This document shows positions 41,628-53,018 of a stretch of DNA of 64,000 nt, piece after piece. The DNA is taken from NCBI GenBank assembly GCA_905221605.1, contig CAJNDS010002524.1:841634-905633 (forward strand), written 5' to 3'. Numbering within the stretch: position 1 is the first letter of the stretch; the number at the start of each line of letters is the position of its first letter. This stretch comes from Symbiodinium natans. Lineage: Eukaryota; Sar; Dinophyceae; Suessiales; Symbiodiniaceae. Position numbers and translations under genes: made by a program. The notes below the pieces were generated by a model. That model did no database searches. It worked only from the letters and a program-made list of their open reading frames with translations, and was not told where the DNA came from.

Positions 41628-44073
41628 TTAAGCCAAACTTGGATCCATTTTCATAGGCAACAGCTCGACAGCGCCCTCCACGCAGCTGATCAATTGTAGA
41701 AAAAGGGGGCCTGCGGGGTTTTCAGGCTTTGGGGGTTCGGGTTGAGGGCCTGGTGGATGTCCAGGGCGCCTAGAGTTTAGGTTTTGGGGTTTAGGGTTCA
41801 GGGGTTAGGGGTTAGGGTTCAGGGTTTAGGGTTTAGGGTTTTGCGTTAGGGTTTAGGGTTTAGGGTTTTGGGTTTAGAGTGGGTTTGAGGTGCCGAGAGT
41901 TCTGCGCTTGTAGCCTCAGACCCTATGCACTAAGTTTATCCCTGGACCCTGAACCGAGTTCGGACATGAGATCCCGGTTTAGAGCTTGGCATTTAGGCCA
42001 GGGCTCATGCAGGGAGGATTGTGTGATGGGAGTATCACACTTGCCAGGTTGGGTAAACGGTTTTGGGTTTTTATGGTTTTAAGGTTTTAGCGATTGGGGG
42101 GGGGGGGGTTGAAGATACTACTTGCTTCCCAAACTACAACCTACTAAACGCGGCCTATTTACCCTTGTGTTCTTTTTCTTGTTCGGGCGGAGGGGGGTTT
42201 AGGGTTTAGGGTTTGGGGGGGGCGGAGGGGAGTGGGGGCTGGGCTGCGAACCCGAAACCGTCAACCCTGAACCCTAAACCCTCATGCCTATACACTATAG
42301 AGCACAAAAACATAATGAGATCCCTAAGGGTCCATGTATCTAGATAGTACATACTTGGCCTTGCGAGGTTGCGCAAGTATATACTATATAAGTACATGGA
42401 CCCTTATAAACCCTCAACCCTGTACCTTCAGACGAGAACACACTCTAATTCTCCAATCGGGCGAACAGACACCCCTAAACCCAACACCCTGAACCCTAAA
42501 AGCCTAAGCCCCATACCCCCAACCGCTCAAACCACCTCCCTGTAACAGCAAACCTCCCCACCCATATTGTCACGCAGAATATGTGGGACCCTAAGCCCGA
42601 AACCCTAACCCTTGGGGTGGGAGAGGGGGGGGGTTCGTTGCAGTAGGTGCCGGTATGTCTCCAGGGAACCTTACAAAACCTTGGGCATGCACCCTTACAA
42701 ACCCTAAAACCAAACCCATTCAGGACCCCATAAAATGCTGATCCAGAGTTTCGACTTCGGCTCTCTCTAGCGGCGCCTGTCTGAATCGCGACCTAAACCC
42801 TAAACCCTAAACCCTAAACCCTAAACCCTGAACCCTGAACCCTGAACCCTGAACCCTGAAACCACAGACCAGCAAGCCCCACACAGGGTTTAGGGTTTTG
42901 GGTTTATTAGTCCAACCTCTAAACCTCAAGCCCCCTACCCCCAATAAGCCCTGACGACAGCATGGATTTTGACAGTTTTCCGGGCTTAAGGCTTATAAGG
43001 CTTATGGTGCAGAGGATTTAGGGTTTATGGTTTGCGGCATATTATAAGATTGAGGGCTTACAGAGCTTATAGGGCTTATACGGCTTGTAGGATTTATGGC
43101 TCAGGGTTTAGTGTCATGGGGCTTGGGCTGTTTTGTCGTTCTGCAGCTTGCAGCACGTAGCACGCAGTCGCAGCGCGGGACTCCCCAAACCCTAAACCCT
43201 AAACCTAAACCCTCCAGCACATGTTTAATAGCTGCTGCTCCAGCGTCTCCACACCCTCTGACAAAGGCCCGGCCCTTAATGGGGCTGGCAGAAGGATACG
43301 CAGCAGCAGGGGTGGGGCTTAGTTTTTCGTGTTTTGGGCTCAGGGTATCCTAAAAACTAAACCCCCTGTGCCCTAAACCCGTAACCCCCAACCCCAAACC
43401 CTAAACCCAGAACCCACAACCTAAACCCCAAACCTGAACCCTAAACCCTTAATGGACTTTGGCTTGCGTGGTTTCAGTGCGATCGAGTTGTGGCCCTTAC
43501 AAGGCCTAGGGGGTGGGTGCCAAGTTTGAGCAACGTCAGGATTCTGCGCTCTGATGGTTCTGGGTTCAGTGGCTTGGGGCTTGGGCGTTGGGGGTCCCTC
43601 TCTAAAACCATAGAGCCCAAAAGCCCCTGACCCTAAACCCTAGCTCCAAAACCCCTAAACCCTAAACCTTAAGCCCCGTACCCTGAACCCTGAACCCTAA
43701 CCCCCCCCCCCCCCCCCCCCCCCGAATGTTCAGGTAGGAGTGCGGTCACACTGATGGAGGCGCCGACCCTTTCGAGTTTATTTTCTGAAAGGCGAAAGAG
43801 ACCAAGACCCGGGTGCGATCTTTTGAGTGTTCAGGGGGTTTAGGGTTAGGGGCTTAAGGAGTCTAGGGTTTGGGGCTTAGGGGAGTTTTGAGGGTTTAGG
43901 GGTAGAGATTTTTAGGGTTTTTAGGTTTCGTTTTTTTTTTTTTTTTTGGGGGGGGGGGGGGTTGGTTGGGTTTTGGGGAGTTTTGGGTCGTTTTGGGGGT
44001 TGGGGTCGAGGATCACAGGGCTTAGTCAGGAGGATTCTGGAGGGCGCCCCGTCACCACCTGCGGCGGCATGAC
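41628..44073 (-). CDS. Gene 3, downstream exons and stop
   Basis: 44073-44056 is an 18 bp microexon (VMPPQV). 43274-43215 reads [20 protein letters not shown] and stops before a GA donor. 42776-42744 reads [11 protein letters not shown]. 41675-41628 reads [15 protein letters not shown] then TAA; an alternative acceptor ten bases earlier adds CVE. The same 44032-44098 stretch is open on the plus strand ([20 protein letters not shown]), so the microexon is the least certain piece. Confidence 0.42.
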
Positions 44074-45367
44074 CTGGATCTCCCGGGCTGCTGGGAGTTC
44101 GGATTTTGGGGTTTCACCGACAATCCTATATCCCCCCTGGGGAAGTACTTGTTTATATAAAGCCCAAGGGGATGTTTAAACATCGTGCTTTTATTAAGGT
44201 TCTAAGGGGAGTATAGAATTCTTACTTAGCCAATAGTTGAACTTTAAATCCCTTGGGTTTCCTTTTTAGTAGGAAAAGTAAAGTTTCACCTTTTTTCCCT
44301 TGGTTACGGGAGAAGCAAGAGTCAATGCTGCAGATTCACAGCCCAAAACTCTGAACCTTGAATGCGGGATTTCCATCCTGCCTTGGCAGGGCCGAGACAA
44401 GAAGGATGCAGAGAGGTGCGTGAAAGACATGTGACTTCGGGGGCTTGCTGTAAAGACCTTCCTTGCTACTCTAAAATGCGCAGCAGTTCCCTAAGAAACT
44501 CTTCGTTTAGGGGTGCCCTTGTGCCTAATTGCTGGTTCCTTACGGGCTCTAAACCCTAAACCCTAAACCCTAAACCCTAAAGGGTTTTGGGCTTGCGGTG
44601 CCTGAACTAGGGCCTGAACCCTCAACCCTAGTCCCTGAACCCCAAACCTGGAGACCCCTTTTGATTCCTAGGTCAAGTGCACATGTTGGGATTCGCGCTT
44701 GGGGACCTATTGCGCCGACTTATTGGCTAAAGGGTTTTGTCTTTGTTTTGTCGACGGGGGCTGGGAGTGGCTTGGGATTTCACATGTTCCCTTCTTTGGG
44801 TTTAAGAGGGTCTTGCTTGGGAGTATTCTTCATTGGAACTACAGTTCACAAGGCAGGCGTTTACTCCAACGACTGGTGACCTATCTATACGATGGGGTTG
44901 GTTACCTGTCCTTGTGTAGGTGGGGGGAGGGGGCAAGGAGTACCCGAGTACCGACTATTTCGGTACCGAAACGGGAGCCAAGTCAACTCAGACGTGGAGG
45001 AGGCACCGTTCTTGGCATATCTCGATGTCCTCCTTGAATATGAGGATGCGTGACTACTGGACTACTGAGAACCATCAACATCGAGGAGTCGCCAGCCTAG
45101 ACTGGACGCAGGGGACTTGGCAACTCCCTCGCCCTCTGCGCGGACGACAGAATGCCGGCGCAGGCTTCACGTTGGAAACCTACATCTAAACAGCAAAAGC
45201 CAAAGCCCTAAACCCTAAACCCTAAACCCTCGACCTCATATCCTTTTTCGAACATGTAGGCGATGGAGGGCCGATGCCCACCCTGAACCCAGTAAGCTCA
45301 CGGTCTGGTGCTCTGAGTCTGAGAGTTTGAGTCTAGGACTTCTGGTGTAGCCGCCGGCCAGAGAATA

Positions 45368-45407
<40 letters not shown>

Positions 45408-45470
45408 TATATACATATACATATACGTAAACATATGCACATACAACTACAAAAACACATACAAATGCAA

Positions 45471-45548
<78 letters not shown>

Positions 45549-48500
45549 GGCATGTACGTACATGGCAACTCCCTAAGACCAACCCCCATAAAGCATAATG
45601 CATCTTGTTTACTTAAAACGCGGAGCTGCCTGAGACCATGGTGGCCTGAATGAAAAAAAACCAAAAAACCAAAAACAAAGACACATCTGAGCAGCCTCAG
45701 TAGCTGAATGAGTATGTGTTACACCTTTTGGGATACTACAATCCCCTATAGAACTGAAAGTGTACGCTTTGTTGGGCATTATGAACGCAGCAACTAAGCA
45801 GTAGAGTGCTCCAACCACAAAAACCAAAAAAAAGCAAACAAAAAAAATCGGGCGCTGCCCTGTCCGGGACCCGCAGGACTAATTGCCCGGATGTCGTGGT
45901 TCTATGTTTTCGTTTTTTGGTACCGAAACCACTAGAACCGAAAACAGCAGAACGAAAGAATCCGGGCACTAGAAGTGCCCGGGGCCCGGAGGACTGGTGC
46001 ACGGATTTTGTTTTGGGTGTTGTTGGTTCTGTTGGTTTTTGGGGTTCGGTGTAGCATTCCGAATGAATAAGCAATAACATGTACTGACGAGCATTTACAC
46101 AAGTTTGCCTTTCGGATCAGAAGTGTAGCGAGGAGGAAGACATGAGAAGTGCAGCGAGGAGGAAGGCAAATCTATTGAAAGGCTTGCTGTGCTAACTATT
46201 TCGCAAACCCAACAATCAATCCTTAACAACATGCAATTCATGTTGCGGCGACCTCTTCCAAAATGCTAGTTGAGCAAGTATGAGTCCCATCAAGCCTAAT
46301 AAGAATCCTCCTCCAAATCTGATTCAAGAGGGCTTTCCTATCAGAACCAATGGGAATGAAAAAGGAATCCTTTTTATATCCGCACCAAAGTATTCCAACT
46401 GCAAGGTCGCCACTATAAACCCTAAATCCCAACCCAGTAAACCCTGTAAACCCTTTGGACCCTATAAACCCTACAAACCCGAAACCCTCTAAACCCTAAA
46501 GCCTGTAAACCAAACCCTATAAACCCTATATAACAAAAAACTTACAAACCCCATAAACCCCATAAACCCTAAAGCCCGCAAGCCGCAGGGCGTTTCGGGA
46601 GGCGATCCTGACGCCTGCTTTCTGGTCCTGCTGCTCGGAGAAGAGGCGCGCTCTGCGCGGGTTTAGGGTTTAGGGTTTAGGGTTTAGGGTTTGGTTTAGG
46701 GTTGAGGGTTGAGGGTTTAGGGTTTAGGGTTTAGGGTTTAGGGTTTAGGGTTTAGGGTTTAGGGTTTAGGGTTTAGGGTTTAGGGTTTAGGGTTTAGGCC
46801 TAAACCCGAAACCCTAAACCCTAAACTACCCTTTGCTCCACCTCAAGGCTCCCGCCCCTACAGGTCACCCAACACCCCAAACCCTAAACCCTAAACCCTA
46901 AACCCTAAACCCTAAACCCTAAACCCTAAACCCCACAGCTTAAGGGTTTGGGGTTTAGGGTATGGGAGCCCACGGGAGACCGGATGCCAAAAGGGTATGG
47001 GTACTTTCCCCTTAATTGCTTTTGCGGCTTCCTGGGGGTTTCTTCTCAAAGTGGCGGCAAGAGTTAAACTTTCACGACATAAAAAGTGCCAAGCCGAGAT
47101 ACCGGGTACCAAGGCTGAACAACTTTCGTCTCCTCTTTCACCCATAAAATCAACATCGTCCCCTGTAAACCCTTCAGCAAACCCTAGAAACCCTACAAGC
47201 TTCATAAACCCTAAGGCGGGTGACAGGTATACTTAATGCTTGCTGGTTCTTAGTAGGGAATCGGTGTGGTACCCTGTATACCCCAATACATGCCCTTTGA
47301 GGACTATGTAGGGGCACCTAATTCCCCGCGCAGGGATAGAAGGAAACCCTAAACCCTAAACCCTAAACCCTAAACCCTAAACCCTAAACCCTAAACCCTA
47401 AACCCTAACTTTCGCCCGCGTGCCTTGCTGGCCAGGCCTCTGCACGTGCGCGCTGGGGCGCGAGGCAGCTCACGGACCACAAATCCCCAAGTTCATCCTG
47501 CCCATTGTAGTACCACAGACCGCAGGCTGTTTACGGAACATGCGAGTTCCCTGAACTCACCTTCGCACCCTCAACCCTAAACCCAAACATCCCTTAACCC
47601 CCCAGCCCCAAGATCCTCTCCGCCTCTTCTCCGCCCCGGCACATAGGCGCTAGCGTCCCTGAATCGCACGAAAAACAAAAATCCCCAAAAGGTTTAGGGT
47701 TTAAGGTTGAATTAGGGCTGCTAGGGTTCAGGGCTTCAGGGAACCCCCTTAACCACTTGTGGGCCGCTCCCTGCATTCCGCCCCCCGCGTTCAAATCTAA
47801 GGGACTATAGGAGGAGCCCTTATAAGGGACCGAAGGGTTCCTTGGGGGATATTTAGGGGCTACTTAGGCATATAGGGAGAAAAAGAAGTCTATGTCGGGG
47901 TTATATAAGGGAATAAGATTAAGGGTCCCTTCAAGGGGTCCCTCCTTATACCCCCTAAACCAAACCCTAAACCCTAAACCCTAAAATTCCCTCCTTGTAC
48001 CCCGCAACAATCCGCTTGGGCAAGGAATCGTCGAAGAGCTTAGCCCCGATCTCAGAGATGGCATGGGCTGCTTTGAGGGCTCTTTTGGGTTTAGGGTTTA
48101 GGGTTTAGGGTGTAAGGATTTTCTGGCTTTGGGGTTTTGGGGTTTTGTGGGCTTGGGGTTCAGGGTTTAAGGGTTTGAGGGGTTTGGGCTCCACCAGACT
48201 CCATCTCTGCAGGCCTTATTGACAAGTTTTGGCCCTGGATGAAGGCCAAAAAGGGTTGGATAAGGCAACCTCGCTAGAGTACCCTAAGTGCTAAAGGCTC
48301 TGGGAATTCTGTGTTGAACTTGCTGCATGGCTGGCCCCTTGCAAACCGCAACCCTAAACCCTAAACCCTAAACCTTAAACCCGAAACCCTAAACCCTAAA
48401 CCCTAAACCCTAAACCCCCAATCCTCAATCCCAAAGCCTTAAACCCCAAACATCCGGAAGCCCTAAGCTAGATCCCGTCAACCACCATAAACCACTATGG

Positions 48501-48911
48501 CCCCGCAGCCCGAAATCTCTAAAAGTTTGTATGGAACCGAAAGCCCCACAAACCCCTGGCAGGGGTGTGGGGCTCTCTGAATCTAGCTGAAAGGCATGGA
48601 CGAAGTGATCGAGGCGTTCCTGAAAGGGGCCAGGCCTGCACATCAGCAGAACTCAGGGGTTTCCGGGGGGTCTGGGGCGGACTTCAGGGATCACACGGGG
48701 TTCCTACTGGGGAATCTGGGTTCTGTGGTGGCTATTGTTGGGGTTTAATGATTGGGGTGTGGGTTCAAACCCTAAACCCTAAACCCTAAACCCTAAACCC
48801 TAAACCCTAAACCCTAAACCCTAAACCCTAAACCCTAAACCCTAAACGTCTCAGGGGTCTTCAGGATCTCGGGGTACGCATCGGTCCACTGTGGGTCTTT
48901 GTTCGTCACTT
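41628..48911 (-). CDS. Gene 3, multi-exon gene on the minus strand, unknown family
   Basis: Exons in transcription order: 48911-48853, 48619-48596 (or to 48584), possibly one or two in 48345-48190, 48081-47994, 47497-47438, 46627-46580, 45282-45235, 44073-44056, 43274-43215, 42776-42744, 41675-41628 (TAA). From 47497 to the stop all exons join in phase 0 with AG|G acceptors and GC, GA or GT donors. The gene ends about 720 bp from the stop of gene 2, tail to tail. I recognise no family. Several exons are open on both strands, so strand is inferred from the most protein-like exons (48081-47994 and 46627-46580) and from frame continuity. The 5' end is not resolved. Confidence 0.5.
42326..42408. 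mobile_element. Family G hairpin element, copy 1
   Basis: Arms aagggtccatgtatctaga / tatataagtacatggaccct form a strong hairpin of about 80 bp. A second copy is at 59983-60045 with the same outer arms and a different centre. Confidence 0.65.
43696..43965. repeat. Poly-C run, then poly-T/poly-G run
   Basis: 24 C bases at 43701-43724, then 17 T followed by 13 G at 43930-43962. Homopolymer G/C runs of 12-27 bases recur beside telomere-type arrays across the window (4979-4993, 12617-12637, 13740-13763, 22574-22588, 27698-27717, 32538-32565, 37453-37466). Confidence 0.9.
44380..45190. other. Repeat-poor segment open on both strands, function unclear
   Basis: Plus strand: 44390-44434 follows AG and reads [14 protein letters not shown]. 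44920-45053 follows AG at 44918-44919 and reads [15 protein letters not shown] and [20 protein letters not shown] then TGA. Minus strand: about 44470-44360 is open ([19 protein letters not shown]) and 45040-45000 reads [12 protein letters not shown]. These may be a short plus-strand gene, extra exons of gene 3, or a decayed insertion. Confidence 0.3.
45235..48911 (-). CDS. Gene 3, upstream exons
   Basis: 48911-48853 reads [19 protein letters not shown]. 48619-48596 reads ERLDHFVH (could extend to AFQL). 48081-47994 reads [20 protein letters not shown] then PKRIVAGYK, the clearest exon. 47497-47438 reads [20 protein letters not shown]. 46627-46580 reads [16 protein letters not shown] and could begin earlier with RLFSEQQ. 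45282-45235 reads [16 protein letters not shown]. The plus strand of 47436-47554 is also open ([20 protein letters not shown]), as is 48213-48280; these are the main rivals. Confidence 0.5.
45362..45560. repeat. AT and CATATA microsatellite
   Basis: TA dinucleotides (45368-45420), then about 16 units of the hexamer ACATAT (45473-45548). The ORFs over it (YVYVYV, HIHIHI) are artefacts. Confidence 0.95.
45703..45803. mobile_element. Family H element, copy 2
   Basis: Homologous to 30735-30845 over its full length; ends cagtagctgaatg / gcagcaactaagca. Lies in the gene 3 region. Confidence 0.7.
45845..46035. repeat. Diverged tandem duplication of a GC-rich hairpin-like unit
   Basis: The block 'tgtccgggacccgcaggact...cccggat' at 45860-45900 returns as 'tgcccggggcccggaggact...cacggat' at 45976-46012; both are followed by GT-rich sequence with a ggttct core. 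Between them lie ggtaccgaaacc and ccactagaaccg inverted pieces. Not telomere-related and not seen elsewhere in the window. Confidence 0.5.
46661..46830. repeat. Direct head-to-head telomere-type fusion
   Basis: About 17 TTTAGGG units run right and meet the opposite strand with no spacer (tttaggcctaaacccgaaacc at 46792-46811), then CCCTAAA continues. This is the classic form of two telomere ends joined end to end. It lies in the intron between gene 3 exons 47497-47438 and 46627-46580. Confidence 0.88.
47344..47408. repeat. CCCTAAA array flanking a gene 3 exon
   Basis: Nine perfect units sit about 30 bp on the left of exon 47497-47438. The right-hand side has TTTAGGG only at 47692, so the pair is spaced widely. 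Confidence 0.85.
48770..48847. repeat. CCCTAAA array next to gene 3 exon 48911-48853
   Basis: Eleven units end about five bases before the exon border. In the sense of the minus-strand gene this is TTTAGGG right after the donor, matching the pattern of genes 1 and 2. A second CCCTAAA array (48938-49010) lies on the other side. Confidence 0.85.
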
Positions 48912-48939
48912 CTTGTGTGGGATTTCAAAGGAGTAGGAA

Positions 48940-50885
48940 ACCCTAAACTCTAAACCCTAAACCCTAAACCCTAAACCCTAAACCCTGAACCCTGAACCCT
49001 AAACCCTTTGTTGGGGGGGGATTGTTAGCTGATGTTGGAGTAAACACCAGTTAATCCCTGAAACCCTGCCACCAAGAATCCAAACACAGTCCTCAGACCA
49101 ACTCGGACGCCCCAAACCCTAAACCCCAAACCCCAAACCCCTAAACCCCAAGCCCCAAAACCCCAAACCCCAAACCCCTAAACCCTAAACCCTAAACCCT
49201 AAACCCTAATCCCTAATCCCTAAAACCCTAAACCCTAAACCCTAAACCCCAACCCTAACCCCCCCAAACCAATTGCAGCCGCCACAGGGCCCAGTTTGGT
49301 GCGAGGCCCAACTGCAGCTCATGGGTTCTTTCTGTGCAAAGGGTTTAGGGTTTAGGGTTTAGGGTTTAGGGTTTAGGGTCTGGAAGCCCAGTAGTGCCCG
49401 TATTCCCTTTCTTTGGGGGTTAGGTTCCCTTACAAACCCCTTTTAAGCAAAACAGGGTACCCCTTTTAATCCTGGGTTACGTTACTGAGCATCCTAGGTG
49501 GTCTTGTTTTCTGGGCTTCGGATCCTTTTACGGGTTTAGGGTCTAGGGTTTAGGGCTTCGGGTTTAGGGCTCAGGGTTCAGGGATATTTTGGATGGTTCC
49601 GTAGGTCTTGCTTCTGGGCCCAGGATCCACTATGAACTCCAATTGGGTTTAGGCTTCTCAGGACCGAGCTGAGTACAGGAAGGGTTCCCACCGCAACCAG
49701 GCTTATGCGTCGAATCGTCGTATGGTAGTCTGGCAGGCATCAGGACCCTGTCTTGGACGTTCTCTGACCCCAACCCTACCCCCCCCCCCCCCCAAACCCC
49801 GAAACCCTAAACCTTGAACCCCAAAGACAGCAGCCCCCGAACTTCTTGGGTTGCACAGGTAGTAGACTCAATGACCCTAAGTGAGCGCGTCTGAGGATCA
49901 TCGGGTTCTTTCGGGTCTAACCCTAAGGTTCTCAGGAGACTCTGTCCTTTCAAGCCCGAAGATGGATGCGTGTTTTGTTGGGTGGGTGGGGAGGGGGGGG
50001 AAAGTGTACTCGGGTATAAAAGTTATAAGTCCCCTGAATAAGGTGAAATCCATACTTGTAAAGTACCCCAATGAACCGCCAACCCTGAACCCTAAACCCT
50101 AAACCCCAAACCCCAAACCCTAAACCCTACACCCAGGGTTTAGGGTTTTCAGGCTAAAGGGCATGGACTTTGTTGGGGTGGAACTGGGTTGACGCACCGT
50201 TGAGGGCTCTTCTTTGCCCGAGCTCCTGTGTCATAGAGGCTTTGGGGCTTTCGCGTCGTTTGTTTAGGGCTTGTAGGTTTTTTTTTGGTTTTTCGGTGTT
50301 CTTTAAGTGTTTTTGGGTTTTTTCAGTGGCTTTTAGGGGGTTTATAGGGTAGTTGAGGGGCGCACGCATCTCTTTGATCACGGCTGCTCCCGCTGGGCAA
50401 GCTGAGGACGGCCTGCTTTCGGCTAGGACCGGGCAGACCCGAACCATGTGGGAGGGAAATTTGATTTAGGTTTTTGTCGTCGTGAGACTCTAATATCCGA
50501 AGTCCTAAACCCCAAACCATATATAAATGAAGTACGCAAAAGCACCGTTAGACCCTCTACGCTCCGGCAATGTTTACTGCTCCTTGCCCTTAAACTCCTA
50601 AGCAACTGAATGCTGAAACCAGATCATCGTTGGGTCTTCTCGTGGTTTTCTTGCTTGGGAATTGAGTGTGCTACCTGAATAGGAACTATGCTGGAGCCGC
50701 AGGGTGGAATTTCGATGTGGGGGAACATGTGCAGTCCCCGTGCCCGACACCCGAAACCCTGCACTGAATTTTCGAGCCCCAACCCCGAAACCCGAACCCT
50801 TAGGCTCAAAACAGCCCCAAAAACCTTACATAAAGAAGGCCTTTTGGCCCCAAAAACCCGAAAGTAAGAGGTATTAGAGCCTCAG
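48940..50885. repeat. Region between genes 3 and 4
   Basis: Holds CCCTAAA (48945-49010), CCCCAAA/CCCTAAA mixtures (49112-49260), TTTAGGG (49340-49380), a family-D element (49381-49493), the exon-like segment at 49662, a poly-C run (49780-49795), CCCTAAA (50088-50132), a T-rich stretch (50280-50300), and an open piece at 50345-50440 (minus VIKEMRAPLNY; plus ISLITAAPAGQAEDG). The true 5' ends of genes 3 and 4, probably divergent, should lie here. Confidence 0.45.
49662..49736 (+). CDS. Exon-like segment upstream of gene 4
   Basis: AG at 49660-49661, then DRAEYRKGSHRNQAYASNRR and MVVWQ before a GC (or an earlier GT) donor, phase 0. The minus strand of the same piece is also open (TIRRISLVAVGTLPVL), so it could belong to gene 3 instead. 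If plus, it would be the most upstream exon of gene 4 seen. Confidence 0.35.
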
Positions 50886-52418
50886 GGTCAAGATTGAGAG
50901 TCGATGTGGGCTGCCGGGCTGCCCCACGGCCTATGGAAACCGTCCCTCTCGCCTTCTCTGCTCCGGGCACAAAGTTGCCCGCATCGTGGGAACACACGCT
51001 CTTCCCTCAGCTATCTTTTAAAGGAAGTTGGGGACACTGTCTCGGATCGGAGACGGGGCATCGGCACGCACGCACGCACGCCAAGCAGGCCCAAGCAGGT
51101 CATACTCCGAAACCCCATGTGCAGACAAAGGTCTGTTTCCTAGTTGCAAGTACCAATCACGGCTCATCACGGGTATGGGGCTATCTGAGCTCCCCGAGCA
51201 GGAGAACCCTACTTGCGGGAGAACGTCTTCATGGCCTACCTTGACCATGCTTCACTCAGGCGGGATAGAAGAAAACCGGTTTAGGGTTTAGGGTTTAGGG
51301 TTTATGGTTGTCGCCCACGCCATACGATGTCGGGGAGTTCAGGGTTCAGGGTTTAAGGTTGGGGCGGGGCCTAAACCCCTAAACCCCTAAACCCCTAAAC
51401 CCCGGCTTATAGGGCCATAGGGTCTAGTCTGCCGGTGCACCTTCGAGGGATGTAATCTAGGGGCTGTCAATGCAGAAAGCCGCTTCAGATCATGTGCCCA
51501 GATGCCGAATCGCGAAGTTTGTTACCTCAAACCCTAAACCCTAAACCATAAATCCTGTGTCGTGTTTTGACCGGCGCGCTGGTTGTTGGAAGGTGAAGGT
51601 TGCCAGCTGTCCACATCCCAAACCCCCAAATCCTCAAACCCAGGTTTAGGGTTTAGGGTTTAGGGTGTCTGGCACTGCGCATGCACTTCTGGCAGTTCAG
51701 GGTTTAGGATAGAAAGGGTTCAGGGTTTAGGGCTACTTGGAGGTTCATGGGTACTTGCAAGTAGGGTTCTAAGTACGTTAAATAATACATAGCCATAGTT
51801 ACCGTACTTATGGCCCTACTTATGGGGTATTCTAATCCCCATTAAGGACAGTTCGTGTAAGGGGGAACGTCGCAAAGCTCGGCTCGGACGCGCGAAACTC
51901 CTTGAAACTCCCGCAAATGAGCCCTGGACTCCCTGGAAGCGAGGTTCATGGTACTTACTACCCAGTTGTAACTGTACTTATAGCCCACTCTTAAGCCCCT
52001 GAAGTGCCCTAAGAGGGTTATAAGTACAGTTATAAGCACAGTTATCAGTGGTGAATAAGCACCATGAACCTCCAAGTAACCTTACGAGCTCCCCCAAAAA
52101 CTACGCCAAGCCTCCGGAGCCCCAAGCCCTGAACGGTTGGGGGTTGAGGGTATACTTGGGGGTTCATGGGTACTCATAAGTAGGGTCGAAGTAGGGTAAG
52201 GTTCTAGCCCGATTCAGGGTACCTATGCCCCTACTACTCATGAGTACCCATGGACCTTCAAGTAGCCCTAAACTCTAAACCCTAAACCCTAAACCTTCAA
52301 CCTTAAACCCTAAACCCTAAACCCTAACCTCAAACACCTGGGACGCCTCTTTTTCTCTGGCAGCCTTCACGGTGCAGAGCACTTCCTCCCGTGGCTCCTC
52401 TCACTTTGCCAGTCCCAG
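50886..52418 (+). CDS. Gene 4, exons 1-4 (Cys/His motif region)
   Basis: 50886-50980 reads VKIESRCGLPGCPTAYGNRP then SRLLCSGHKVA (GC donor). The spacing C-x4-C-x12-C-x2-H with an AYG core loosely resembles the EsV-1-7 repeat found in brown algal proteins, but the middle gap is shorter than usual. 51202-51278 reads EPYLRENVFMAYLDHASLRR then DRRKP (GT). 51476-51513 reads KAASDHVPRCRI (GA). 52364-52418 reads LHGAEHFLPWLLSLCQSQ (GC). The last two acceptors lack the following G, so their borders are less sure. The minus strand of 50895-51003 is also open. Confidence 0.5.
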
Positions 52419-52986
52419 GCGGGCAGTTTAGGGTTTAGGGGTTTAGGGGTTTAGGGGTTCAGGGAAATGTAGGGGTTTAGGGTTTAGGGTTTAGGGTTTG
52501 AGGTTCAGGGTTTCTTTCTCTCAGGGGTTCATGTAGCTTTATGTGGTTCCGTGTCGCCGGGTCAACGTTCAGGGTTATAAGTTTTCGGGTTTCGGGTTTA
52601 GGGTTTCTTCCTCTCAGGGTTCATGTACCTATATATGCGTGGCCGTAAAGGGATAGCTACATAGTAGCTTCAGGTCCCAAGTAACCCTAACCCTATAATC
52701 TACTCTAGAAAACTACCGACCGATGTGGGTGGGATGAACATTCTATCCCTCAAGAGTTCTCCGACAGGATCCCGAATTCAGACTGACGTCCTTAATTTAG
52801 GGGCTTTTTGGGTTTAGGGTTTAGGGTTTATGGTTTAGGGTTTAGGGTTTATAAATTAGGGTATAGGGGTAAAGGTAATCTATAGTCTGGTTTTGGGATA
52901 CGCCAGGGGGCCGAGGGGACCTCCAGACGGTGAACCATTCCCGCCTCCTCCGAAGGCCCTCAAATCTGTCATGCCCTAATTCCTAC

Positions 52987-53018
<32 letters not shown>

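Noticed and set aside
45367..45664. Overlapping ORFs rich in YVYV, HIHI and ICIC
   Set aside because: Translations of an ACATAT microsatellite.
50894..51244. 116-residue plus-strand ORF as an intact gene
   Set aside because: It runs through the acceptor and intron sequence between gene 4 exons in a different frame and has odd composition.
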